DNA of 64,000 bases from Limnoperna fortunei (taxonomy: Eukaryota > Mollusca > Bivalvia > Mytilida > Modiolidae): positions 18,796,641-18,860,640 of the forward strand of contig OX104122.1 in NCBI GenBank assembly GCA_944474755.1, read 5' to 3'. The notes below the pieces were generated by a model that saw nothing but the letters and a program-made list of their open reading frames with translations, made no database searches and was not told the origin of the DNA. Position numbers and translations under genes: made by a program. Positions 36,758 through 61,003 of the stretch are shown here, piece after piece; position 1 is the stretch's first letter; each line of letters begins with the position of its first letter.

Positions 36758-36763
36758 TTTATT
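36758..36763 (-). terminator. Candidate LZIC poly(A) signal
   Basis: AATAAA on the minus strand, about 120 nt past the LZIC stop codon, a usual 3'-UTR distance. Confidence 0.45.
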
Positions 36764-36882
36764 ACAATCAATGATTTTTATGTTATTGTATGCATCAAAA
36801 TTCAGCCTTCAATCAATGTCAATACATAGAAAAAAGTGTCTAATTAATACACAATAGCTATCATCCTTTGACTTAAAATTCA

Positions 36883-49975
<13,093 letters not shown>

Positions 49976-50475
49976 ATGCAACTACTTGTAACACAAGCAC
50001 CTGTACTAGTTCCTGTAACAGAATTCTACCTCCACTATGTATATACATACTAGTAAGTCACTCCTTGTAACACAGGCACCTGTACTGGTTCCTGTAACAG
50101 AATTCTACCTCCACTATGTATATACATACTAGTAAGTCACTCCTTGTAACACAGGCACCTGTACTGGTTCCTGTAACAGAATTCTACCTCCACTATGTAT
50201 ATACATACTAGTAAGTCACACCTTGTAACACAGGCACCTGTACTGGTTCCTGTAACAGAATTCTACCTCCACTATGTATATACATACTAGTAAGTCACTC
50301 CTTGTAACACAGGCACCTGTACTGGTTCCTGTAACAGAATTCTACCTCCACTATGTATATACATACTAGTAAGTCACTCCTTGTCACACAGGCACCTGTA
50401 CTGGTTCTTTGTCACACAGGCACCTCTACTGGGTCCTGTAACAGAATTCTACCTCCACTATGTATACAATTGTAT
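49976..50475. repeat. 79-bp tandem repeat, about six units
   Basis: The unit starts CTTGTAACACAGGCACCTGT and continues ACTGGTTCCTGTAACAGAAT. Units at 50064-50380 are nearly identical. The last unit is rearranged (CTTTGTCACACAGG). Confidence 0.93.
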
Positions 50476-51120
50476 ACAGATGCAAGGAAAAATTATTGTT
50501 GTTTGAATAGGGTTTTAAGCACCCAGGGTGAACCTTCAGCTTTCGGCAGGAACACTGCAAATCATGGTGATTCGCATACCAATAATAAACCTACATGCAT
50601 ATGGTAGCCAGAAAACTCTGCCCAACGACAACTCTGCCCAATATTCGAAACACATTCAGCCCAGTTTAATGGACAACTCAGACCACATTAAGACAAGTCG
50701 GCTCGATAGACGACCATCATAATAATTGAAATACATAAATATGTCAATAAAATAATTTCCTATCATACTATAGGAAAAATATATATCTGACAACTGCTTT
50801 AACAACCTGTCCCAGAAAGATAACCTCCAATTTCGACTTACTTTAATACTTATCCAGCTTATGTACGCAGAAGCCCACAAGATAGCACTGCAACTAGAGA
50901 TGATAAGTGAAGGAAGTTACAGGCCTGTCAAGTCTCTAGTCCACAATTTGGCAGCAAATTTCTTTGATGTTTTTATTTTTTCCTTTGATCTTTCAATTTT
51001 TAGGCAAATCTCACGCGAGCAGCTCATCAAAACTTGACAGCCCTAAAGTTATAGGGGTAATATTTTTTTTCTGAAACAAGTGCATGTGACGACTTAGCCT
51101 TAGGTCGTCGGTGGGTTTCT
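50476..51120. other. Intergenic or LZIC upstream DNA
   Basis: Contains the short dispersed motif TTTTTTTTCTGAAACAAG (about 51061), also at about 28517. No gene recognised. Confidence 0.4.
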
Positions 51121-51123
51121 TAC

Positions 51124-51400
51124 CTCGTGAATATAAGTATTTTATATAATGTTCATATGTATCATAACCAAATTCTGACCTATATTACAAATATGAAAAA
51201 TAAACAATTGTTGACTCCTTTTCACATGCTTAATGGTGTCGCACAATCCTCTTGTTCATAGGTCAACAAACAGATTGATAAGGGAAATAACTCAATGTTT
51301 TTGTTATTAATAGTTTTTGGTGGGAAACTTTCAAAAATAACTGGTGCATGGCCGGTTTCTGATGAATATAGGCGGAAAATTATATTAAGTTAGGACCAAA
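51124..51400 (-). promoter_or_regulatory. Possible LZIC noncoding first exon and promoter
   Basis: A strong minus-strand donor, CACGAG/GTAAGAAAC, ends at 51124. It could be the donor that pairs with the acceptor at 49311. No clear core promoter is seen, so this is a position-based guess. Confidence 0.2.
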
Positions 51401-52080
51401 TATAGCTGGTCATTCGACGCTTGTATTCAGTGCAGCAAACTTCGAGCAAACATTTTCATTTTATTTGCACATCATTGTATTTGTTTTTATTGTGTTCTTT
51501 TGGGTACGGAGTAATTTGTGTAACCCGTACCCGTACCCGTACCCAAATTTGCCGTACCCAAAACATATTATCGGTAATAAAATCATTATTAAGTGACTTG
51601 TAAACATACGTTTTGGTAATAAGATAGAATTATGTATAATAAGAAAAGAAATAAATGATTTTTTGATTTCACTAAAGTATTTTGTTGTTAAATTTGAAAA
51701 ATCTATATAAAAAGGGGCAAAATGTGTAACCGAAACTAGCAAAATTAGGTATACAAACCCGATGCATACTTAAATACAGTATACGGTATGTTTAGTATTA
51801 GCTTTCTATTATTTTGTTTAGAAATTTTTATATTTGATAGAAATGTATTGTGTTGGTGTTTTTATATGAAGTTTTCATGGAATAGCAAATTTACATCAAG
51901 CTTATCATATTGCTTTAAAACAAATAACGTCTCAAGATGAATATTTATAAGTAACAATTTATAATTTTTTTTTCATGTCAAATTAATTTACTTATTTAAT
52001 GAATATAATTTTCCTAAACACACATAATTATCGATAAATTATTTGATACACTTTGTTGATTGCTTTTAATTGGTTGAATA
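51125..52080. other. AT-rich intergenic DNA
   Basis: A short GTACCC repeat (CCCGTACCCGTACCCGTACC) lies at about 51525-51545. Nothing else was recognised. Confidence 0.4.
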
Positions 52081-52083
52081 TAG

Positions 52084-52162
52084 GAAATCGGCAAACTGGG
52101 AATCGGCAAATTGGACGCGGCAATCTGGGACTCGGCAAATTGGGAATCGGCAAACTGGAATG
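52084..52162. repeat. 16-bp tandem repeat, five units
   Basis: Units close to GAATCGGCAAATTGGG. Confidence 0.85.
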
Positions 52163-52617
52163 CACATGTATTGCAAGCCCTAGATTCTTGTCTAAGCAAA
52201 TGCGTGAAGCCATAATCGAACTCAATTAACTTCTTATAGAGTGGCATGTTTATTGCATGAAAATCGGAAGTTTCTGTCAACGGGTTTCAATTAACCTTTT
52301 CATTAAACATGTTAAAGTGGCTCATTTATTGGCCGAAACATTATGAAGAAATAGCAATATGTTATTTCCTTTATAAGTTACTCAGAAGTAACATTTACAT
52401 TTATGTATCTAACAATGCCCGTGCTAGTTGCTGGTCATTCTCAGAGAAAGTATTTTTCGAAATACTTGCCATCGTGTTATACCGTATCATCACACAGTGG
52501 TTTTCGTATTGAGCAGTCGTGGGCAAAGATTTCTTCTGAAGTTTCTCAGTATGCGTATATAGTTCTTGTAATTGGTACCAATGACTTATCTATTTTCCTT
52601 ATTTGCCTAAGTGGGGA

Positions 52618-52657
52618 AGTTTTTACAAAAAGTGGGGGCGATTTGACCTGCTCCCTC

Positions 52658-52660
<3 letters not shown>
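52618..52660. repeat. GTGGGGGCGATTT leader before a TA microsatellite
   Basis: GTGGGGGCGATTTGACC matches the motif that precedes the TG run at 17.1 kb. Confidence 0.5.
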
Positions 52661-52663
<3 letters not shown>

Positions 52664-52701
<38 letters not shown>

Positions 52702-52722
52702 GTCTACAAAACGTCTATATAC

Positions 52723-52810
<88 letters not shown>
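52664..52810. repeat. (TA)n microsatellite
   Basis: TA runs split by two CGTCTATA/CGTCTACA interruptions. Ile/Tyr reading frames are artefacts. Confidence 0.97.
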
Positions 52811-52817
<7 letters not shown>

Positions 52818-53780
52818 TGTTTGTTTGTTTTGGGGTTTAACGCCACTTTGACGATGAATTGTTCACCTTCATCGTGCCGTCTGAAACAACTGAAAGTACT
52901 GCTTTGAAACTTTGTACACATCATCTGTCAAATGTCCTCAACCAAGTTTGCACCAACCATGGCTGCAGATTAACCAACATGGCCACCATGGCTAAAAATA
53001 GGATGGGGGGGGGGGGGGGGGGGGTAAAAAACAGTTTTTGGCTTATATTTAAAAAAGTGTAACAGATACAGGAAAACCGAAGAGACATGCCTTCATCTGC
53101 ATCAAAAGCTCTACGATACACTTCATTGGGTTGAAGTTGTATGATGACTCCTTATAGGAGTTATTGCTCTTTAATTGTCGAAATTGATTATTTTTGACAT
53201 TTTTGCCTCAAAATCATGAAAATTATTAGAACTAGAGAAAAAGTTAGCATTGCTTAATTGTTCTGCTCTATGAGGGCTACTAAAATGACTTTAGGTCAAG
53301 ATTGTCTGATGAACCGTTTAGGAATTATTCTCCTTGAACATTTTTTTAATCAATTTTACTTGATTTTAAAAAATCTTCTCCCCTTAAACCAATAAAAGGA
53401 CTGCTTTGAAACATTGCACACATCATCTTTAGGATGTCCTCTACCAAAATTGTGCAAATCATGACACCTGACTACCTACATAGCTACGTTGGATTAAAAT
53501 AGAAAAAAAGAAAAAAAGGGGGGGGGGTCGAGAGAGTATTCGACTGATAGTTAAAAAAGTATAACAGGTACAGCAAATTTGAAGTGAACCTCCCTTCTCC
53601 CTCTAACCATCAAAAGATCCTCCTTATAGGAGTTATTTCCCTTAAAAGGTCAAAATTAATGATTTTTGCAGAAGTGTTGGGCAATTCCTTATAGCAAAGA
53701 AAAGCTGGATAAAAAAGGGTTGTTTGGTTTCAGGTTCAGGTGAGCGATACAGGCTCCTGGGAGCCTCTAGTTTTGCTTAA
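52818..53780. repeat. Two diverged direct copies of a dispersed repeat, with G-runs
   Basis: Both 52900-53200 and 53395-53660 contain ACTGCTTTGAAAC, CACATCATC, ATGTCCTC, a G-run (53006 and 53518) and TATAGGAGTTATT. The end, GGTGAGCGATACAGGCTCCT and GGGAGCCTCTAG, resembles a common bivalve repeat terminus. A SINE-like TTTGTTTGTTTTGGGG tail adjoins the left side. Confidence 0.65.
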
Positions 53781-54099
53781 CTGTATCTTCTAGAACATGC
53801 TCGAGCAATGGTCCGAAGGGTCATTAGTCCGATCTTGCATTGGTACAAATGGTCACCGGTCCGAAGGATCATTTAAGTTAGCCCGACCTACTTTTTTCTC
53901 GAAATACCGCCATGATTTATGTGGGAGGAAAGTAATAGAAGGCATTCTGAAACCTCTGACTCAATTTTTGAATAAACTTTGCATTTAAATGAAGAACAAT
54001 CTTGTGCATTTCACTTGCTTATTATCCCAGTGTAGGTGTGATCGACCAATCGCTCTTCACTAACGTATAAAAAGTACGTGCAGCTCTAACCTGCCTTGT
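53781..54099. other. Intergenic DNA
   Basis: The motif GGTCCGAAGG(G/A)TCAT occurs twice near 53810 and 53860. No gene. Confidence 0.35.
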
Positions 54100-54515
54100 C
54101 AAGATGGTTGATTGATTGGATGTTTGCTTTACGTCTAGCGAGCGGTATTTCAGCTTTATTCAGGACGGGAACAAGTTAACACACAATACATCAATAGAAA
54201 AGGGGATGGGATGGGACAGAGGGAACAAAATTTTGACTGCCACTGGAAAAGAACGAAGTATTGAGTAGGGTCGGAGAATTAAGCCTTTTGTAGCGGCTAC
54301 AATGAGCCTACTCTTTTTCGAAATCTACAAAAGGGATCTTTATCGAGCATGGAGCGTGGCACTCTCCAAACACGTTACCCACTATCGTCCGCGACAAGGC
54401 TTTCTGTATTATAACATGACAACCCCCCAACGAGAGGGTCTCCCCTATATCCGCCACCCGGGAACGCGCTTGGCTGCTCCGTGTGTCGAGCACTGGGAAC
54501 CGTCCTAGTGTCAAG
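54100..54515. repeat. Probable dispersed repeat, GC-richer than surroundings
   Basis: Starts GATGGTTGATTGATTGG, then TTTACGTCTAGCGAGCGG and CAGCTTTATTCAGGACGGG, and includes a block open on both strands (54302-54514). The base composition contrasts with flanking DNA. Family not identified. Confidence 0.4.
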
Positions 54516-54761
54516 ATTGGTCAATATTTGTTGTAGAAATGGTGTAAATATGCATTCGGTAATATTTCCAAGATGTCCTGAATATTTTTCGATTTATAAA
54601 CCTTCAAAGAATTCATATTTGAGCAGACCTAGTGTATGCTACAATGTAAAAGGCACTGGGGCTGAATCGTTCACCAGGAATTCAATTCAATCTTATTTAT
54701 TGCATAAAAGTAATAAATTTGTAAATTTTATTGGTTTACAACCGATCATGTGACAAACAGA

Positions 54762-55685
54762 TTGTTTTGTTAGTTTGAATTTTTTAACGCCACTTTCAGG
54801 AATTTTTCAGCTAAATCATAGCGTCCTGTTTTGTTGGGGGAGGAAGCGGAGTACCCGGATAAAAAACCCCGACCTTCGGTAGGAAAAATGGAAATCCTTG
54901 TCAAGTAAGATTGGAGTCGAGTACACATAGCTACAATAATGTAGCTCCTTTTTTTTTTGATGGACTGAGCTACAAAGAGGTCCCATTACTCGTAATGGAG
55001 CAGCCCGGGAGTGATTCACACCCGGGGGTTTTATGCATATTATAAGCAATTACACTGTTTCCCTGGTTTGCTACATACTTTTTTAATGTATTTGCAGTTT
55101 TACTGATATTTCCACAACACCGTATTCGTAAGTTTTATCACTTTATTCGTAATCATGGCATTGTTTGACAAAATATGAATTCCGGAAGTGCATAATTTCG
55201 ATAATATCAGAATCGATTTGGTAAAAAATGTAATTCCGGATGATTTCAGCTGTATTCATTTCCATTATGATTATGTCCCCTTATTACAAATTTTACCGAT
55301 ACGATTCCGAAATTCTACACTCCACAATTTTAATTATGTCAACAATGCCACGATTACGAAAAAGTGTTAAAATTATTTAATTAGACATTGTAGACCTATC
55401 AGATGAACGGCGGAGGAAAGAAAACATATTTATTTAATAAAGACAAAGGTTAAATAGCGGAAAATATGTGTAAATCCCAAAAGTGTTTTTGCTCCATTAC
55501 GAGTAATGGGACCTCTTTGTAGCTCCGTCCATCAAAAAAAAAAAAAAGAAAAAAAAGGAGCTACATTATTGTAGCTAGAGTACACACTGAACGCAGTGAG
55601 ACTTTAACCCGCAATCCCAGTGTTGACAGACCACGTGATCAATAATAGACGAACTACCTCAATCACTCGACCACCGAGGCCCCGG
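54762..55685 (-). repeat. RUDI-like V-SINE split by a MITE
   Basis: The minus-strand SINE runs from the tail at 54762 through the core (GGGGGAGGAAGCGGAGTACC) to 54927, and resumes at 55578 with its B and A box end (ACCCGCAATCCCAGTGTT, CGACCACCGAGGCCCC). The 650-bp element at 54928-55577 interrupts it. Confidence 0.85.
54928..55577. mobile_element. 650-bp MITE with ~75-bp terminal inverted repeats
   Basis: Flanked by GAGTACACA at 54919-54927 and 55578-55586 (9-bp TSD). Ends start TAGCTACAATAATGTAGCTC and pair over about 75 bp, including ACCTCTTTGTAGCTC-like sequence and CATTACTCGTAATGGAGCA. No transposase is visible; the TSD length is compatible with Mutator-like elements. Confidence 0.88.
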
Positions 55686-55734
55686 AGACATCAAAAATAC
55701 AAGGTATAAAATCAAGCGATCTGATAGCTATCAG

Positions 55735-55960
55735 TCCAAACTATGCAGATGTAAAACCTCAACGATAGGTCAAAGTGCGGAAACGCGCCTTCCCGTGTGG
55801 GGTACTGGCGTAGGCCAACGTTACATCGGAGCAGCCCTGCCGCTAGTAGGACATATGCTGCTGAGTTTTTCGACCAGGTATCCCGACAAAACCACCATGG
55901 TGGAGTCCATGGACTACTCACACTAACAACCGTCCGACCGAGGGTATTAATTATCAATGT
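55735..55960 (+). repeat. Dispersed repeat body, copy 1
   Basis: Shares CTATGCAGATG, GGGGTACTG(G/C)(C/A)GTAG, CCAACGTTA and AACAAC(C/T)GTCCGA with 61545-61810. Confidence 0.6.
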
Positions 55961-57129
55961 AGGATGTAAAAAACCACCAAGAAGAAGAAGCTATCAGTCC
56001 ATATCAGAAAATCGGATCGGTCAATATCGTGAATTTCAAAGCAGTGTTGAAATTGTTCTTCAGATATGAAACTGATCGCAATACCATGAAATTCGAACAT
56101 CCCGCGAGCTATGGTTTGGAACAGGAAAAAAAGATATGACCCTCGACTTCGGCTTGGTCTGTATCCGTGTTCTTGGTTCATACCACAGCTCTTGAGCAGT
56201 CCGATGGAAATGACATCAGTGTAATTCAATTGTGTGTAAAATGCAAAACCACTATGTTACCTTTAAGAGGCATTACCATATTGCCATTGTACTTAAATCC
56301 TGTCTCAAGTAAATCGAATATGCACAGAGATCTCAGTATAATACTGTCAACTGTTCATTAATCGATAATTCTAAACGGTTAATTAAATTGAACACTTTGT
56401 TCGTCTGCGAAGTTGAAGCAAGGAACAATACATTGAGAATTCAACTTTTATTTATGCCTGGACGTTTCTTATACCGGTAGTATAATCATCTTTAAACCTC
56501 TGTATCCTTTTTCTAGGTCTTTATATCTCCTTTTCCTTGGTTTTGAGGTTTTGACTAGTTTGAGTAGAAGCTGCTGACATTTCTATTTCTCTTTGTTAAT
56601 CTTGTTCTAGTCCGAATATTATTGCCGTTATAATCCGAAGATAGTTTTGTGATTTGTCCGATTGACCTCGACAAAAAACGTGAGGGTACGATTATTCGTT
56701 CCAATCTTTTAAATACCTAAAGATTGACGTATACTTTCTACGCCCTTATCGAAATATTAAAACACCAAAGACAGTAACTAGACTTTGAAGAGCAGAACCA
56801 AAACACAAAACAAGCATAAAAGCGAACCTTAATAAAGCTAGGATTAATCTATGCCTGGTTGTAGTATAATCATATTGTTTCCCATAATTTAGACATTTGA
56901 TCAGAAAATTTCAAATAGTTCTGATGTGCTGCTCAAATTATATTATAATAGACTAAACTATAATATATTATTGTACAAGTTTTAATAACCTTTTCGAAAA
57001 GCTAGTCTCTTTGTATATTGACTAAAAATAGAATAGGCGTTTAAACTCCATAGTGTCGGATATTTCCGTAAATAACTTAATATAAATCAGGAACTTATAA
57101 ATCAAATAAATTAGGTGCAATTAGTCCCT
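55961..57129. other. AT-rich intergenic DNA
   Basis: No gene recognised. GAGGGTACGATTATTCGTT at about 56683 repeats a motif at 28803. Confidence 0.4.
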
Positions 57130-57137
57130 GTGTAAAT

Positions 57138-57701
57138 CACGGGGGGGGGGGGTAACTTGGTAATTTTTAGGGGGGGGGGGGGTAACTTGGTAATTTTTAG
57201 GGTGGGGATGTGCCATTTTTGATTTGAATTCAATACCCATATTTATATAAAATTTCCAATTTTCATGACCCATATTTATATAAAATGAGCAATTTTCACA
57301 ACCCATATTTATATAAAATTTCAATTTTCACAACCCATATTTATACAAAATGAACATATTTATATTCAGTAAACTTAAAAGAAGGTCATATTTATATACA
57401 CAAAATGATAACATAGTGAAGAAGAAAACACAATGTCATTATTAAAATTACACTTTATTATATTATATGGGGCATATTTATATTAAAATGGACAAAAACA
57501 TGACCCATATTTATATGAGACCAGATTTTTTTTTTTAATTAAGATTAAAAGGCATACCCATTTTTATATAAGATTGTTTTAAAAACTATACCCACTTTTA
57601 TATAAATTTTCAAAAAAACCTACCCATATTTTTGGCACACATACGTATACATTTATATAGGAAGTTACCCCCCCCACCCCCCCCCCCCCCCCCCCCCCGT
57701 G
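57138..57701. mobile_element. 564-bp element bounded by poly-G and poly-C terminal inverted repeats
   Basis: GTGTAAAT at 57130-57137 and 57702-57709 is an 8-bp target duplication. The left end is CAC, 12 G, TAACTT and the right end is AAGTTA, a long C-run, GTG. A second GGGGGGGGTAACTTGG block lies 46 bp inside. The interior is a tandem array of CCCATATTTATATAAAAT units. An 8-bp TSD and CA-G-rich ends suggest a hAT-type MITE whose termini expanded by slippage (inference). Confidence 0.8.
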
Positions 57702-57898
57702 GTGTAAATACCAACTTTGAATAAACAGAAATACCTACTGTAAATGTCGTTATGATGGATACGTAATTCGAGAACACATATGATAAAAAATAATAAATAT
57801 GTTCTCATATCTAAAGCATTAAATAACTCTCACTTTTATCCGAAATTAATAGATTTTTGCACTTTATACAGTTTGTACTTTCACCTGCCGTAATTGTG

Positions 57899-58012
57899 TT
57901 TTGTTAGTTTGTATGAATGATGTTTAAAGCCATTTTCAGCTATATCATGACGTCCAGTTTTTATTGGGGGAGGAAGCCAGAGTACCCGAAGAGAGCCCCC
58001 GAACTTCGGGCA
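57899..58012 (-). repeat. 5'-truncated RUDI-like SINE
   Basis: Tail and core only (TTGTTAGTTTGTATG, AGCTATATCATGACGTCCAG, GGGGGAGGAAGCCAGAGTAC). Confidence 0.75.
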
Positions 58013-58078
58013 TAATTGTGTGACAATTGATAGTCCATGCAAAACCGGCGTTCCAGCAATGAGTTATATATCCCACCC

Positions 58079-58122
58079 CATCCTCACAAGTCAGGGGTTG
58101 GAAACCCTGACTTGTGAGGATG
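58079..58122. repeat. 18-bp perfect inverted repeat, 8-nt loop
   Basis: CATCCTCACAAGTCAGGG and CCCTGACTTGTGAGGATG enclose GTTGGAAA. Flanks CCCACC occur on both sides. Confidence 0.85.
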
Positions 58123-58455
58123 ATCCCACCCATACTTCTCGTTTTCACCAAATGTCGTACGTACAATTCTCCTCAAGCACATGTGGCAGATATACTAGAC
58201 AAGGCAAACAACTTAACTGACTGTACTCCTGGTTCACCTTTGCCCCATTGCCAGATTAATCTACCACATGTTATCTATATATAAAACAAGCGTGGACACA
58301 GAAATATCTCTCGCCTTCATTCCGCATCAGTGACGACAAAAATTACGTAATAGCGAGCACAGCTCGCAGCGGGCAGTGAGCTCTACGGCAATTACGTGTC
58401 ATGTGATCAAAATGAAATCACGTGATCAAAATCTGCTTAATGCTGATATTGATTT

Positions 58456-59364
58456 TAACCTGGTATCCTGGTGCAATATTTTTCATAGACGCAAGCTTCA
58501 CTTTAAATATAACACCAGGTCAGGACCTCCGATATAAGCATTTTCATTGGTTAAATTATATGACGCCATTTTAATATCACATGCACATGCCAATCTTTTT
58601 TTAAATCTGGGAATACCTTTTCTTTATAAATTTTAAATATAAATTATATTTTACCTTTACGTTTAATTATGAAATCATAATGTAAACTCAGCTGAGAAAT
58701 GTAAACATTGAACGTCACAAAGAGAATGACGTCATAATACGTTCGCTCTACTTGAAATTATCTATAATACTAATGGTCAGTCTAGAGAATACTCGAACGT
58801 CAAATTTCAACGCCGTCACCGTAACCTGGTCTCCTGGTGCAATATTTTTCATTGACGCAAGCTTCACTTCAAATATAACACCAGGTCAGGGCCTCCGATT
58901 TAAGCATTTTGATTGGTTGATAATATGACGCCATTTAATATCATATGCACATGTCAATCATTTTTTAAACCTGGGAATACCTTTTCTTGATAAAATTTAA
59001 ATATAATATTACATTGAACTTTACGTTAAAATTATCAAATCTTAATGCCAACTCAGTTGAGAAATGTAAACATTGAACGTCATAAAGAGAATGACGTCAT
59101 AATACGTTCGGTCTACTTGAACTTATCTATGATACAAAATGGTTAGTCTAGAGAATACCCGAACGTCTAATTTCAACGCTGTCACCGTTGAAATCCAATG
59201 CTCCTGACCTGACGTTATATCCGAAGGCCGCTTAGGCTAATGAGGATATCATCGTCAGGGTACCAGAATACGCTGTCACCGTTGAAATCCAATGCTCCTG
59301 ACCTGACGTTATATCTGAAGGCCGCTTAGGCTCATGAGGATATCATCGTCAGGGTACCAGAATA
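58456..59364 (+). mobile_element. 10-bp-TSD MITE family, outer copy at second locus
   Basis: Flanked by ATATTGATTT at 58446-58455 and 59365-59374. It starts TAACCTGGTATCCTGG and ends GTCAGGGTACCAGAATA. Its own length without the inner copy is about 449 bp. The subterminal GCAATATTTTTCAT, ACGCAAGCTTCACTTT and CCAGGTCA blocks match the 22.3-kb elements. Confidence 0.88.
58822..59270 (+). mobile_element. 10-bp-TSD MITE family, inner copy at second locus
   Basis: Inserted in the outer copy in the same orientation. It starts TAACCTGGTCTCCTGG and ends TACCAGAATA, flanked by CGCCGTCACCG (58811-58821) and CGCTGTCACCG (59271-59281), a duplication of 10-11 bp with one mismatch. Confidence 0.82.
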
Positions 59365-59612
59365 ATATTGATTTCTTTTCGTCCGGAAGTTGATATCGTC
59401 AAAAAACTGGAACAAAGTGAATGAAGAAAAGTACTAAAAATAATTTTGAGAAAGACTTGAAAATACAGTTGACATCGATAAAAAAATAAATGTTATATTA
59501 AAATTAACAACGAACATTTCACACTATTTTTCATATGTTTTTGCAATCTCTAAATCAATCATCAAATTACACTTAATGTGACGTCACAGTTACAAAGAAA
59601 GACGCCACGTGA

Positions 59613-60047
59613 CTACTTTAATTTAGAGGCACTTTTAGGGTGATAGGAAATATGAAATGCACATTATATATTGATAATAAAGGACTATATTGTCTGTGCT
59701 CGCATTTTGGCAATGCCTACTCCATATTAAGCATAACGTAAAAAGCATTAAATTGTTATCATTCAATATATAATGCATGATTACAGAGAAACGGACCTAA
59801 TTCAAAAACATTAATGTGGTCACTGGACCGTGAAATTAAGGTCAATGCCAGACAGTCATGTACTTTTCAACAGCAACCGTAATATTATTTACATTTCTTT
59901 TCAAATTATATACCGATAAAACTAACCAGGGTCGCATCAAATTTTAGGGTAGGTCGGGAAACCGTAAACAGACAAATATTTTTGCTTGGCCACATAGAAA
60001 ATATTAGACATTTCGTGCTGCATAGTTATTTACACTTGATATATTAT
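59613..60047. other. AT-rich intergenic DNA
   Basis: Nothing recognised. Confidence 0.4.
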
Positions 60048-60310
60048 TGTTTGCTTGTTTGAATTAGCTTTAACAATTTCAGCAATTTTTTCAGCTCTAT
60101 AATGGCGTCCCGTTTTTATTGGGAGAGTAACCGGAGAACCCCCCCCCCTCCCCACCTGCGGTAGGAAAACTGCCAACCCAATGTTAATAAATATTGGAGT
60201 CGAGTACATCCTGCCCACTGCAAGACTCGAACAAGCTACCTCAACGTTGACAGACTACATGATCAATAGTAGGCGGCTAATTACCCTGACCACTCGGCCA
60301 CTGAGGCCCG
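60048..60310 (-). repeat. RUDI-like V-SINE, near full length (minus)
   Basis: From tail (TTTGCTTGTTTGAATTAG) to head (CACTCGGCCACTGAGGCCC), with GCAAGACTCGAACAAGCTAC at the B-box position. A C-run replaces part of the core. Confidence 0.82.
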
Positions 60311-60342
60311 AGATATTTTTGTGTCCAGATAATTGACATGGT

Positions 60343-60604
60343 GGGGCCTCGGTGGCCGAGTGGTCAGGGTAGTTCGTCTACTATTGATCACGTGGTCTGT
60401 CAACACTGAGATTGCGGGTTCGATACTCACTGCAGGCAGGGTGTACTCGACTCCAATCTTAATTGACAAGGATTGCCAGTTTTCCTACCGCAGGTTGGGG
60501 GTTTTCTCTGGGTACTCCGGCTTCCTCCCCCAATAAAAACTGGACGCCATGATATAGCTGAAAAATTGCTGAAAGTGGCGTTAAACACCATCAAACAAAC
60601 AAAC
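60343..60604 (+). repeat. RUDI-like V-SINE, full length (plus)
   Basis: Head GGTGGCCGAGTGGTC, B box GGGTTCGATACTCA, core GGGTACTCCGGCTTCCTCC, 3' end CAAACAAACAAAC. Very close to the copy at 29948. Only 32 bp separate it from the opposite-strand copy at 60048-60310. Confidence 0.85.
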
Positions 60605-60932
60605 ATTTTTTTGGAATTTATTGCCTTAGATTTATTTATTATCTGTTATTTGTTATTTATTCCGTTTTGAGTATTTTAGGTTTAATTTACAATGCAAACA
60701 ATAAAAAAATGTAAAATTCCTGAATCTATATGTCAAAGGAAATTTCTCGACTTCAATTCATTAAGATGTCACAAATTAGTTCCAACAGAAGTATATCTTG
60801 TAAACACCTACAGGATTTGTATTGCCACGGTTGTATCAAAATGCACACTTAATTTTAGATAATTATAAAGAACTCTTAATATATAATCTACTGTTGAAGT
60901 AACATATGTACTTCAAATAAGAAAAGACGCAT

Positions 60933-61003
60933 TTCCAATTCAGTGATGACCATTACATTTTTGTATTCCAGTTCCAATTCAGTGATGACCATTACATTTT
61001 TGT
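60933..61003. repeat. 32-bp direct duplication across the SLC17-like stop codon
   Basis: TTCCAATTCAGTGATGACCA and the following 12 bp occur at 60933-60964 and 60972-61003. The second copy includes the stop codon and last codons. Confidence 0.9.

Larger units (their letters stand above)
58343..59612 (-). repeat. Dispersed repeat (as at 27.9 kb) split by nested MITEs
   Basis: 58343-58455 and 59375-59612 together match 27855-28200 in reverse orientation. The break falls at ATATTGATTT, duplicated on both sides of the insertion; the 28.1-kb copy has this sequence once. Confidence 0.85.

Noticed and set aside
51520..51546. Telomere-like repeat
   Set aside because: The GTACCC unit is not TTAGGG and there are only about three copies.
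54302..54514. Overlapping 68-codon frames on both strands as a gene
   Set aside because: GC-rich dispersed-repeat context and no recognisable domain on either strand.
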